From the NCBI GenBank assembly GCA_910584955.1, contig CAJUDC010000049.1:1-16392 (forward strand): 16,392 nt of DNA, given 5' to 3'. The position numbers were made by a program, and so were the translations under genes. Each line of letters opens with the position of its first letter. Position 1 is the stretch's first letter. Below, piece by piece: positions 10,201-16,392 of the stretch. The DNA is from an uncultured Paraprevotella sp. (GTDB lineage Bacteria; Bacteroidota; Bacteroidia; Bacteroidales; Bacteroidaceae). Under the pieces are notes generated by a model, which saw only the letters and a list, made by a program, of their open reading frames with translations, was not told where the DNA came from and made no database searches.

Positions 10201-10463
10201 TGTCCACGGCTTTGGGATTTATCCCTTTCATGTTCGATGCCCGAGGGGATTCTTTCTGGATGTCGCTGTCCGTAGGTACCATCTGCGGCCTATTCTTCTC
10301 CCTTACCGGAATCTTTCTTTATCTGCCCGTCATGTTGTGCTCCTATAAAAATTGCGATATATCCGGGAATTCCCGAAGCCAAGGGTTAATTAACAAATTT
10401 TATCGGTACGGTAAAGCAGTATTCCCAAAACTATTCGCTACTTTTGTGAAGACTATTCATTAA
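7230..10463 (+). CDS. RND-family efflux permease, second divergent copy
   Basis: A 1077-residue RND permease clearly different from the first. TM1 is about residues 10-30 (ILIYFIGLSIVGLCLIPWL) and TM2 about 336-355. TM4 carries SLGLIIDNILIMADH, with D400 at the AcrB Asp407 position and N401 beside it. After TM6/TM7 comes a segment SYTDPFLGGSLRLFMKH. The second periplasmic loop begins near LSIRANMPYGSTLEEMN. TM8 starts near FWVILLIILIIYIICC, and TM10 contains SGLTCNSVIYLLND, with N951 near the AcrB Lys940 position. The C-terminus has about 40 residues after the last helix, rich in basic and aromatic residues, longer than in the first pump. No second adaptor or channel gene accompanies it, so it may share those of the operon or work beside the first pump. 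The start is the ATG 25 bases after the outer-membrane factor stop. It is intact, with no frameshift. Confidence 0.93.
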   Translation: MKLSQRLSFPILIYFIGLSIVGLCLIPWLSVKLAPSFTLPQLSISYSMPGQSPRVIESSVTSQIEAMICRISGITNIKSNSNNGNGQIVLSIDKKANMDAIRFEISTAIRQLWPLLPAGVSYPEVKAWYSDSRASSPLLTYTLNAPGTPNSILQYAETHIRPQLTRLDGISAVKISGATPMEWQLEYDKNKLKKINITPEDIQKAISARLGSAFAGMTTQADTMYCAVYIKSSLNSQTDLAGIAIKKINGKIVYLGELAKITHQEQEARTHHRINGLNTIYMSVYANDQANQIKLSQQIRDKIEHIKYSFPTGYRLLLSSDSSESIKKEITDVVIRSSTALLILLLFVFLIHRDLKYLAVIMLSVGANILVSFILYYWLDIEIQIYSIAGITISLGLIIDNILIMADHLLHRNRMNIFLAILASTLTTIASLTVVFFLDEKAQLNLLDFARVLIINLSVSLWIALLLVPALLNNTHLTVSKPHIPLKRKRLILTFNQFYTRLIQYLCQHKKLCYTVLLLSFGIPTFLIPGSLEGKGTWENAYNAVFRSDVCRFIRSYTDPFLGGSLRLFMKHSPLGKVKMERSDPVLSIRANMPYGSTLEEMNSTIRKIERSIQQFKGIQQFQTHVYSPQAAHITVSFTPEGIARNIPQKMRDVLVSQVVRIGNATWSISGVENGFNNNVLQDGRSNYIKIAGYNYDELMYHALQLSKRLNEHPRIQRIVIVPKGYYSPKDYEEYIFETSPEQLIGNGLNISSLNLAVQTMLPRQISSGSLISKENGSEPIHIKPASLQSTEVWEVKHSLQQSNGNTFRIGNATAVTRRQIPHDIEKENQQYLLYIMYDFIGDGSLGNAVMEDVTKEYSGYLPMGYNIEKRHYSSYDQPQKRSDFWVILLIILIIYIICCILYNSFTLPLVVIAIIPISYIGIFLSFTLFNIPLNQGGFAAFILLSGLTCNSVIYLLNDYLSFRQKHSGDCIRTYIKTFNGKIIPVFLTIVSTALGFIPFMFDARGDSFWMSLSVGTICGLFFSLTGIFLYLPVMLCSYKNCDISGNSRSQGLINKFYRYGKAVFPKLFATFVKTIH

Positions 10464-10481
10464 CCTTTAAATCGCGGACGC

Positions 10482-11354
10482 ATGGAATATTTATCCAACG
10501 GAATCATAGAAATAGGGGTCTCTCCTATCGGTGCCGAACTGCAAAGTCTGAAGAAAGTGAAAGCCGAACACGAATATATGTGGCAAGGCGATCCCACGTT
10601 CTGGGACAGACAGGCTCCGGTTCTGTTCCCCATTGTAGGTAAAGTATGGAACAATGAATTCCAGATAAACGGCCGAAAATATCCCATGAACCAGCACGGC
10701 TTCCTTCGCGACATGCCTTTCCGCCTCACCGAGCGCAAAAGGCTGAGTATGACTTTCCGCGCATGCAGTAATGAGGAAACCTTGGCGCTGTATCCTTACC
10801 CGTTCGCGGTAGAAATCGTCTACACCCTGCAACGGAACAAGGTGACGCAGACCTGGCGCGTGCATAATCCGGGAGAAGCCCCGCTGCATTTCCAGATCGG
10901 CGGTCATCCGGGATTCAACTACCCTTCTTACCGGAGTACGGACACTTTACACGGTTACCTGTCCTTCAACCAACGCAGTTCGCTCACCTCGTCCCGGGTG
11001 GAAGCACACGGATACGCCGACGGCAGCACGTTTGAAGTTCAGCTTGAAGACGGAATGCTCCCGCTGACGAACCACACGTTTGATTGCGACACCATCTTGG
11101 ACTGTACGGGAAGCATCAACCGTGTGACCCTGCACGACAAGGAACAACAACCTTATCTTACCGTACGCTTCCACACACCGGTCATCGCCTTATGGTCGCC
11201 CGCAGGCGGAAATGCGCCTTTCGTCTGCATCGAACCGTGGGCCGGCAGTTGCGACAGCGTGGATTATACGGGCGAATTTGCCGAACGGGCTTTCATGAAC
11301 CGGGTGGAACCGGGCGAAACCTTTGAAAGCGGCTTTGAGATTATTGTCGAATAA
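10482..11354 (+). CDS. Aldose 1-epimerase family protein, LacX-type
   Basis: A 290-residue galactose-mutarotase-like enzyme, probably cytoplasmic since no signal peptide is visible. The N-terminal pattern GAELQSLKK...EYMWQGDPTFWDRQAPVLFPIVGKV is characteristic of the LacX branch. Candidate catalytic residues fall in the expected motifs: H72 in NQHGFLRD, H142 in IGGHPGFNYP and E251 in CIEPWAG. In characterised mutarotases a His/Glu pair interconverts alpha and beta anomers of free aldoses; LacX-type substrates are less well defined. It begins 18 bases after the second RND stop, so it may be read from the efflux operon. A TACTTTTG sequence at 10439-10446 fits the Bacteroidetes -7 consensus but lacks a clear -33 partner, so an independent promoter is only possible. 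Its GC content looks higher than that of the operon upstream, which hints that it belongs to the neighbouring core block. Confidence 0.9.
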   Translation: MEYLSNGIIEIGVSPIGAELQSLKKVKAEHEYMWQGDPTFWDRQAPVLFPIVGKVWNNEFQINGRKYPMNQHGFLRDMPFRLTERKRLSMTFRACSNEETLALYPYPFAVEIVYTLQRNKVTQTWRVHNPGEAPLHFQIGGHPGFNYPSYRSTDTLHGYLSFNQRSSLTSSRVEAHGYADGSTFEVQLEDGMLPLTNHTFDCDTILDCTGSINRVTLHDKEQQPYLTVRFHTPVIALWSPAGGNAPFVCIEPWAGSCDSVDYTGEFAERAFMNRVEPGETFESGFEIIVE

Positions 11355-11375
11355 AAACCTGTTACATCTATCCGG

Positions 11376-11412
11376 GCGTTTCCGAAAGTAAACGGTTTAC
11401 TTTCGGAAGCGC
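11376..11412. terminator. Long hairpin between convergent genes, probable bidirectional terminator
   Basis: Arms at 11376-11393 and 11395-11412 pair over 18 positions. The inner 14 (TTCCGAAAGTAAAC and its exact complement) are perfect, then a G-U pair and three more pairs follow. One base separates the arms, so the real loop must open a few pairs. It lies 21 bases after the epimerase stop, between convergent genes, and its right arm covers the last codons and stop of rarA (11397-11412). Neither side has a long U tract, so intrinsic termination strength is uncertain, and it may instead protect 3' ends. Confidence 0.7.
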
Positions 11413-12674
11413 TCTTTCCATAAGCTTACCATACGCTCCTGCATCTTCTGCTCGGAAGGGTTTTCCTGCGCCCGCCACAGACGCTCATCCTGCAAACCGT
11501 CCGGCAGAAACTGCTGTTCCACAAAATTCCCCCGGTAATCGTGTGCATATTTATAGCCCTGCCCGTAGCCCAGTTCCTCCATCAACTGAGTAGGGGCATT
11601 ACGCAAATGCAGCGGTACCGGCTGGTTGCCTGTACGCTTTACCAACCGTAACGCTTCGTTCACCGCACTGTAAGCCGAATTACTCTTCGGACTGGCAGCT
11701 AGATAGACTGTGGCTTCGGCCAAGGCGATACGCCCTTCGGGCCATCCGATCTTCATCACGGTGTCGAACGCCGCATTCGCCAACAGCAATGCGTTCGGAT
11801 TGGCCAATCCTATATCTTCGCTGGCCGAAATCACCAGCCGCCGGGCAATGAATGCGGGGTCTTCTCCCCCTTCTATCATCCGGGCCAGCCAATATACGGC
11901 GGCGTCGGGATCGCTGCCGCGAATGCTTTTGATGAAAGCAGACACAATGTCGTAGTGCAGCTCACCGCCTTTATCGTAGGCCAGCGGATTCTGTTGCAGG
12001 CGTTCTTCGACCAGCGCATCAGTGATTTCCACCTTTTCGTCGTCACCGGAGGCCTCCACCACCAACTCTAGAATGTTAAGCAACTTACGGGCATCACCGC
12101 CGCTATAGCGCAACAGGGCGTCGGTTTCCGTCACGGTCACCTGCCGTTGCCGGAGCCATTCGTCCTTCTCCAGTGCATGATGCAGCAGTTCCAGCAAATC
12201 ATCGCGCCCGAGACTCTTAAGCACATATAACTGACAACGGGACAACAACGGCCGGATCACCTCGAACGAGGGATTCTCCGTCGTGGCACCGATCAGCGTT
12301 ACCGTGCCCTGCTCCACCGCTCCCAACAGCGAATCCTGCTGCGATTTGCTGAACCGGTGAATTTCGTCAATAAACAGAATCGGACTGGCTGAACCGAAAA
12401 AGCGACCGTTCCGTGCACGCTCAATCACCTCGCGCACATCTTTCACACCGCTGGTCACCGCACTCAGTGTGTAAAAGGGTGTCTCCAATTTGTGGGCGAT
12501 GATCTGTGCCAATGTGGTCTTCCCCACACCGGGAGGGCCCCACAAAATAAAAGAAGAGATGCGACCGGAATCGATCATCTTGCGTAATACCGCTCCCGGA
12601 CCCACCAGGTGTTTCTGTCCGATATATTCGTCCAGCGTCGTAGGACGCATTCTCTCCGCCAGGGGTGCTGCCAT
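11397..12674 (-). CDS. rarA: Replication-associated recombination protein A (RarA/MgsA AAA+ ATPase)
   Basis: A 425-residue clamp-loader-like AAA+ ATPase of the RarA/MgsA/WRNIP1 family, which acts at stalled replication forks and interacts with single-strand-binding protein. Visible motifs, counted from the chosen start, are the N-terminal signature PLAERMRPTTLDEYIGQKHL (4-23), Walker A GPPGVGKT (46-53), Walker B LFIDEIHRF (100-108) and a sensor-1 region IGATTENPSF (128-137). The C-terminal tetramerisation/MgsA region includes SFIKSIRGSDPDAAVYWLARMIEGGEDPAFIARR and a YKYAHDYRGNFVEQQFLPD segment. The frame can be extended to an ATG at 12722, but that start overlaps the end of the DUF5686 gene and adds 16 residues not typical of the family. 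The ATG at 12674 is preceded by purine-rich sequence and gives the usual N-terminus. The gene starts 25 bases after the DUF5686 stop, so the two are probably co-transcribed. It is a conserved housekeeping gene. Confidence 0.95.
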   Translation of the reverse strand: MAAPLAERMRPTTLDEYIGQKHLVGPGAVLRKMIDSGRISSFILWGPPGVGKTTLAQIIAHKLETPFYTLSAVTSGVKDVREVIERARNGRFFGSASPILFIDEIHRFSKSQQDSLLGAVEQGTVTLIGATTENPSFEVIRPLLSRCQLYVLKSLGRDDLLELLHHALEKDEWLRQRQVTVTETDALLRYSGGDARKLLNILELVVEASGDDEKVEITDALVEERLQQNPLAYDKGGELHYDIVSAFIKSIRGSDPDAAVYWLARMIEGGEDPAFIARRLVISASEDIGLANPNALLLANAAFDTVMKIGWPEGRIALAEATVYLAASPKSNSAYSAVNEALRLVKRTGNQPVPLHLRNAPTQLMEELGYGQGYKYAHDYRGNFVEQQFLPDGLQDERLWRAQENPSEQKMQERMVSLWKERFRK

Positions 12675-12699
12675 AGTTCTCTGCTTCTCTTTGTTTTCG

Positions 12700-15267
12700 T
12701 TAAAAGTCGAACTCCAACGCAATACGCACGCCGTTCTTCTTCACCCGGGGCAAATCCAGATAATTCAACCGGCGCACATAGTCGATGCGTATAATCTTCA
12801 ATATATTGTGAATACCGACATTCAGTTCCATATAGGGAGCCTCACCGGGCGCGTGGCTGACTGCCTGCCCGTCCCGTGAGGGAAAATCGAAAAGGCAATC
12901 GCTTTCGCGATGCAGCTCCGGGTTGTTCTTGTCAGTCAGTTTACCGTAAAGCGCCTTGAAGCCCACCACCTCGCGCCACTTCAGCCGTTTCAGTCCGGGG
13001 ATACGGTTGAAGAGCTTGCCGTTAAGGTCCCATTGCAGATCGAGCGAGGCCATGCGGTCGGTAAGAAACTCCATATTGTTCATCATGCAGAACATATTGT
13101 CGGTAATGATATAGGAATTGTTGGCGGCCGGCATGATGAGCAGCGGAAAAGGCACACGATTCCATTGCGCCCCCAGACGGGCATTTATATCAAGCCGCCC
13201 GAAAGAATGGAACCAAAAACGCTTATAGGCCGACAGTTCCGTATAATTGTAATTGTAATCGCTGCCCCAAAGCCCCTTGAAACCCGTTGTATGCGTAAGC
13301 AGGAAAACCGGTGCGTTTCCGTTCACGCGGATACGCCGCTGCTTGGAGTTGATAAGTTCCTCACCGGGAGCATAACGCAGAGACAGAGCGGCTTCGCTGG
13401 TACGCAACTCGTCAATAAAGCGCCCCGTCGGGGTGCGATACAACAGCGATCCGGCCGGCGACTGCTCGGAGTGGCGGAAACGGGCACTGATGCCCAGAGA
13501 ATTGTTGAACTCGTATTCGTACTTCAACGTGTAATGCCTGAAGTACATCATCTGGTCTACCGTCTGTGTCTTGAAAGACACGAACACATTGTCTTTATCG
13601 CGCGGCGAAAGCAGATCGCCGGGAGCCGCCACATCGTAACGGGTAGAGAGCGCAATGGAATGGCGGGGGAATTCCTCGGGAGAATATTCCTTGCGCAGGA
13701 AAGAATACTCCACCTGCCCTTCATACTTCACCCGATGATCGCGGAACCCGTAAGCCGCATACCCTTTGAAAAACCAATGGGGATTGAGCAACGCCGTGGT
13801 CTGCGCACTGGCCCGCACACGGAATTTCTCAATGAAATTCGTAGACACCAGCGTATTGACAGGACCTATATCCACATAGTTTTTCTTTCCCGGAGGCGCC
13901 GTCTCCACGTAATTCTCCACCAATGCACGGGCCACGACCATCAGCGGACCGAAGCCCCGCGTACGGCGGGCATCGGCCAGCATCGTCTTCATGCCCGCCT
14001 CGGCCCGTGTCAGGGTGTCGGTACGGTGACGGGCCCAGAATGTTTCGTCTTCGGTACGACGGCTGCCTTCCCGCAGTCTTTCCCGCTCTTCAAAGGCAAG
14101 AGCCGGTATGGTGTCGAACGAGAAACCGGAATAGGTCACGGAACGCTTCACCATCATGCTCCTGTGCTTCCGCACAATGCCCAGTTCGGCAAACATATCG
14201 TCCTTCACCAACACTTGCTGCCCGTTGGGCTGACGGGCGAATTTCTGTTCGATCACCAGGTTGTTCACGAAATTCACACTGGTGCGGATCGGCAGGTTGA
14301 TCACACAATGCCTCACCCGATAATCATCGGCCCCCACCAGCAGGCGTCCCGAAAAACCGAAATCCTGCGGATTTTGCGGCACATAGCTCAACTCGATACA
14401 GCGTTCACCCTCCACCGTCAGCGTATCCATGATAAAATACTGGTAAAAGGAGATAGCATTGACCGACGACAAAGGGCTGGTGAAAGGACGTTCCAGCAGA
14501 TAAATGGAATTGTCGTAGATGTTCACCTGAGTAAACACGGACCGCAATACCGTCGTTACAGCATCGCCGGTATAGAACAGATCGTTCAGCCCCTGGGAGT
14601 TTTCTCCCCGCAGATAGCTGCGTTCTTCTTCGGGATGCTTGCGATACAGGTATTCCGAAACGGACTCGTTGTAGGTCAGTGGCAAAATATGCTTCCCCGT
14701 CTGCGGACAATATTCCACCTGCCGGCCCAGTAGGGGCAACTTTTTCAGCACCCCGCTGTCGGGAGACGAAGGCGAAATCCCGTTCAAGGCAAACGTCAGT
14801 TTCTGATACTTGAAATAGCGGCAAAAATCATTTCGTTTCAAATCGTTTTCTCCCTTGGCGGCTATCACTTTCTTCATCAGTTCCACCGCCGGATTGTTTC
14901 GCCGCGAATATTTCCGTTTCTTCGGCTTTATCGTCAGTTCGCCCAATTCCTGCCTTTGCGGATGTAGTTGTACATCGAGCGTCCGCCGGGAACCGTACTT
15001 GATCTTCGCCTCGTACAGACGATAGCCCATATAGGAAAACAGCAGGTCGCCCGGCACCATATTCGATGTGATGCTGTAGCGTCCCTGCGCATCCGTAACT
15101 GTGCCCAGCCGCCTGTCGTGCCGGTAATACACGTTCACATGCGACAACGGCTCGCCGGTCTCGGCATCGCTCACTCTCCCCGTCACCTGGGCCTGCAACG
15201 CCAGCGGAAGCAATCCCCAAAGTGCTCCCAGAAGAAAAAAAATCCGAACGGGAAAAGTTAGATACAT
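12700..15267 (-). CDS. DUF5686 and carboxypeptidase-regulatory-like domain outer-membrane protein
   Basis: An 855-residue exported protein. Residues 1-26 form a Sec signal peptide ending LQA before QV. Residues 27 to about 105 form a CarboxypepD_reg-like beta-sandwich (GRVSDAETGEPLSHVNVYY, then LGTVTDAQGRYSI and DLLFSYMGY), the same plug-preceding domain seen in many SusC-type proteins. From about 110 the sequence matches the DUF5686 pattern: a basic linker (KPKKRKYSRRNNPAVELMKKVI), a YFKYQKLTFALNG segment, then long stretches of alternating polar and hydrophobic/aromatic residues consistent with an outer-membrane beta-barrel. The chain ends in a terminal Phe (ALEFDF), as many barrel proteins do. 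No TonB-dependent receptor plug is seen. Function is unknown; it is widespread in Bacteroidetes. It leads a two-gene unit with rarA and has a recognisable promoter just upstream. Confidence 0.9.
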   Translation of the reverse strand: MYLTFPVRIFFLLGALWGLLPLALQAQVTGRVSDAETGEPLSHVNVYYRHDRRLGTVTDAQGRYSITSNMVPGDLLFSYMGYRLYEAKIKYGSRRTLDVQLHPQRQELGELTIKPKKRKYSRRNNPAVELMKKVIAAKGENDLKRNDFCRYFKYQKLTFALNGISPSSPDSGVLKKLPLLGRQVEYCPQTGKHILPLTYNESVSEYLYRKHPEEERSYLRGENSQGLNDLFYTGDAVTTVLRSVFTQVNIYDNSIYLLERPFTSPLSSVNAISFYQYFIMDTLTVEGERCIELSYVPQNPQDFGFSGRLLVGADDYRVRHCVINLPIRTSVNFVNNLVIEQKFARQPNGQQVLVKDDMFAELGIVRKHRSMMVKRSVTYSGFSFDTIPALAFEERERLREGSRRTEDETFWARHRTDTLTRAEAGMKTMLADARRTRGFGPLMVVARALVENYVETAPPGKKNYVDIGPVNTLVSTNFIEKFRVRASAQTTALLNPHWFFKGYAAYGFRDHRVKYEGQVEYSFLRKEYSPEEFPRHSIALSTRYDVAAPGDLLSPRDKDNVFVSFKTQTVDQMMYFRHYTLKYEYEFNNSLGISARFRHSEQSPAGSLLYRTPTGRFIDELRTSEAALSLRYAPGEELINSKQRRIRVNGNAPVFLLTHTTGFKGLWGSDYNYNYTELSAYKRFWFHSFGRLDINARLGAQWNRVPFPLLIMPAANNSYIITDNMFCMMNNMEFLTDRMASLDLQWDLNGKLFNRIPGLKRLKWREVVGFKALYGKLTDKNNPELHRESDCLFDFPSRDGQAVSHAPGEAPYMELNVGIHNILKIIRIDYVRRLNYLDLPRVKKNGVRIALEFDF

Positions 15268-15290
15268 TCGCTTTCTTTATTTAACCGGAA

Positions 15291-15322
15291 CAAAGATAAT
15301 CAAAGTGTGCGGGCAGGGCAAT
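15291..15322 (-). promoter_or_regulatory. Bacteroidetes-type promoter for the DUF5686-rarA unit
   Basis: Read on the minus strand, 15298-15291 is TATCTTTG, an exact match to the -7 consensus TAnnTTTG. ATTG at 15322-15319 supplies the TTG core of the -33 element with a 20-base spacer, within the usual range. The predicted transcription start near 15284 leaves a leader of less than 20 bases before the ATG at 15267. This is inferred from consensus only. Confidence 0.6.
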
Positions 15323-15974
15323 TCCCGACAAAAAGTTTTAAGTTCTTTTCGCATTCCTTACAGGCCGAAGCGCCACAACCGCATACAGGAAAGACCGTCT
15401 TAAGGCAACTGACAAAATAACACCGATCGGTGCATTATCCCGTCATTTCCAATTCACCCGCACCGTTTTTCCTACATAATGTCATTGGCTTCCGGCACAT
15501 CCCAACCGCTTCCGGCAGTCCGATCGAACATCCGGCCTGCACCGTCTGTTATCGGGGCGAGCAACACATCGTCCTATGGTCCGCACCACTGTCGACGCTA
15601 ATGCGCACCCTCGCACTTCGAGACGGGCATCCCACTTTCCCTCCACCCTCGTCCACCTTGTTTTCAACGCCTGTCAATGGCTTTTCTCCCCGGAATTCCG
15701 GTTCCCAATCATGCCGAATGGATACGAAAAGTATGCAGGATTTTCATAACAGCATCTTCGATAACCAACTATTTAAAAGCCGGTTATCCGAAAATCCGGT
15801 GCCAATTACCCCCGTGACACTGACGTATCGGCAAACCTCCTTCCCATGGGCCGGCTACAGCCCATTCTCAGAGCATGTGAAAAAGCAATTGACAAAAAGA
15901 CAAAAAAATCAGATGCTCTAATCGCAGGCAATAGCTTTAAGTAGAACTTAAAGTGCGGAAGTGAAAATAGGAGC
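15323..15974. other. Intergenic stretch without a recognisable gene
   Basis: About 650 bases between the DUF5686 promoter and the toxin-antitoxin promoter. The only long plus-strand frame, 15430-15921 (163 codons from a GTG), is rich in Pro, Ser and Thr and resembles no family I know. It has no convincing ribosome binding site or promoter, and it may be chance or gene decay. Small structures are visible: a perfect 12-bp palindrome CACCGATCGGTG at 15421-15432; a direct repeat GCTTCCGGCA at 15488-15497 and 15508-15517; a hairpin with arms ATGGGC/GCCCAT at 15846-15851 and 15860-15865; distant arms AGAGCAT/ATGCTCT at 15870-15876 and 15913-15919; and a hairpin CTTTAAG/CTTAAAG at 15935-15941 and 15947-15953. 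No tRNA, rRNA or CRISPR repeat is seen. Confidence 0.5.
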
Positions 15975-16014
15975 TGATATTCATTGTATATATAAGATAT
16001 GTTCTGTATATTTG
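15975..16014 (+). promoter_or_regulatory. Toxin-antitoxin promoter with tandem 20-bp-period operator candidate
   Basis: The -33-like ATTG at 15983-15986 and the exact -7 match TATATTTG at 16007-16014 are 20 bases apart, predicting transcription from about 16021 and a short leader before the ATG at 16035. Two tandem 20-base units (15975-15994 and 15995-16014) share the pattern GATAT-N4-TGTATAT and agree at 13 of 20 positions. Together they cover the whole promoter. Ribbon-helix-helix antitoxins often bind such repeats to repress their own operon, so this is a plausible autoregulatory site. The AT-rich sequence makes some of the match expected. Confidence 0.6.
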
Positions 16015-16034
16015 TCATCCTAAAAAAGAAATAA

Positions 16035-16337
16035 ATGGCTACAACAGTTGGTTTAAAAAGAAAGAACATAGATCTGCCGGTAGAGACGCTTCAGAAACTG
16101 TCGCTCATGGCAATGGCCCAAGGAAAGAGTTTGAAAGCGTATATAGAGAGCGTACTCATCTCAAAAGCAAATACGGTGTCGATAGAAGTAAGCGACAATC
16201 CTTCTCCGTCCGGTGATCCGTGGTTCAATAACCCGGAAAACATGGTATCGGTTCAACGTGGTATCGCTGAAATGGAAGAAGGTAAAGGAAAAGCCTTTTC
16301 CCTAGAGGACATACGAAAAGCATTAGGCGTATCATGA
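16035..16337 (+). CDS. Type II antitoxin, ribbon-helix-helix-like
   Basis: A small 100-residue protein. The N-terminal half (VGLKRKNIDLPVETLQKLSLMAMAQGKSLKAYIESVLISKA) fits the ribbon-helix-helix/CopG pattern: a short strand ending in 'I-D-L-P', a first helix, a turn at 'QGKS', and a second helix. The two halves are joined by a polar stretch rich in Ser, Pro and Asn. The C-terminal half (RGIAEMEEGKGKAFSLEDIRKALGV) resembles the toxin-binding tail of many Bacteroidetes antitoxins of RelE/ParE-type systems. Its stop overlaps the start of a RelE-superfamily gene as ATGA, the usual antitoxin-first arrangement with translational coupling. The expected role is neutralising the toxin and repressing the shared promoter upstream, which contains tandem repeats. 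The exact antitoxin family was not established. Confidence 0.8.
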   Translation: MATTVGLKRKNIDLPVETLQKLSLMAMAQGKSLKAYIESVLISKANTVSIEVSDNPSPSGDPWFNNPENMVSVQRGIAEMEEGKGKAFSLEDIRKALGVS

Positions 16338-16392
16338 GATACAAATTAATACTAGTGCCCGAAGCTGAACAACATTTGAAAGAATGGAAAAG
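16334..16392 (+). CDS. N-terminus of a RelE/ParE-superfamily toxin (YoeB/Txe-like), cut by the window end
   Basis: Only 19 complete codons are visible, reading MRYKLILVPEAEQHLKEWK. A strand of the form 'Y-K-L-I-L-V' followed by 'P-E-A-E-x-H-L-K-E-W-K' is the usual opening of RelE/ParE-superfamily toxins, and the HLKEWK segment is closest to the YoeB/Txe branch, whose members are ribosome-dependent mRNA interferases. The catalytic C-terminus lies outside the window. The ATG overlaps the antitoxin stop (ATGA), giving the standard antitoxin-toxin pair. The superfamily assignment is probable; the branch is tentative. Confidence 0.65.
   Translation, partial: MRYKLILVPEAEQHLKEWK

Noticed and set aside
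10439..10446. TACTTTTG as a separate promoter for the epimerase
   Set aside because: It matches the -7 consensus but sits in coding sequence with no -33 TTG at the right distance; kept only as a possibility.
12675..12722. Extended rarA start at the ATG at 12722
   Set aside because: It would overlap the end of the DUF5686 gene by 23 bases and add a non-family N-terminus; the ATG at 12674 gives the usual RarA beginning.
12910..14733. A 607-codon plus-strand open frame opposite the DUF5686 gene
   Set aside because: It lies wholly antisense to a well-supported outer-membrane protein, has no recognisable domains and an odd His/Arg/Gln-rich composition, and is explained by the codon usage of the GC-richer opposite strand.
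15421..15432. Perfect 12-bp palindrome CACCGATCGGTG as an operator
   Set aside because: No promoter or regulator gene is nearby, and a single palindrome of this length can occur by chance in a window this size, so it is only recorded in the intergenic description.
1..16392. tRNA, rRNA, CRISPR arrays, insertion sequences, riboswitches
   Set aside because: Read-through of both strands showed no cloverleaf-like genes, no regularly spaced repeats, no transposase motifs and no recognisable riboswitch core.

Overview
The window looks like chromosomal DNA of a gut-type Bacteroidales (Bacteroides, Parabacteroides or a close relative). Four things suggest this: a DUF1573 lipoprotein, a CarboxypepD_reg-like/DUF5686 outer-membrane protein, start codons without clear Shine-Dalgarno sequences, and two promoters that fit the Bacteroidetes TTG / TAnnTTTG pattern. 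The species cannot be fixed from the sequence alone.

Positions 1-10463 hold a tightly packed plus-strand operon whose promoter lies upstream of the window. It starts with the 3' end of a probable membrane glycosyltransferase. Then come a soluble GT2 polyprenyl-phosphate sugar synthase-like enzyme, a DUF1573 lipoprotein, an RND periplasmic adaptor, a first RND permease, a TolC-type outer-membrane factor and a second, divergent RND permease. The first two junctions are ATGA stop/start overlaps and the rest are gaps of 5-25 bases, so the set is probably co-expressed. The combination suggests envelope glycan or lipid modification coupled to export by one or two RND pumps that share an adaptor and an outer-membrane channel. 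The substrate is unknown.

An aldose 1-epimerase of the LacX type follows 18 bases later (10482-11354) and may be read from the same transcript. Its 3' end converges on rarA/mgsA (minus strand, 11397-12674), and a long hairpin between them reaches into the end of the rarA coding region. Upstream of rarA on the minus strand is a large CarboxypepD_reg-like/DUF5686 protein (12700-15267) with its own promoter. Base composition rises from the efflux operon to this part.

Positions 15268-16034 hold no recognisable gene. The window ends in a type II toxin-antitoxin operon on the plus strand: a ribbon-helix-helix-like antitoxin (16035-16337) overlapping a RelE/ParE-superfamily toxin that is cut by the window end. 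Its promoter carries a two-copy 20-bp-period repeat that is a good operator candidate.
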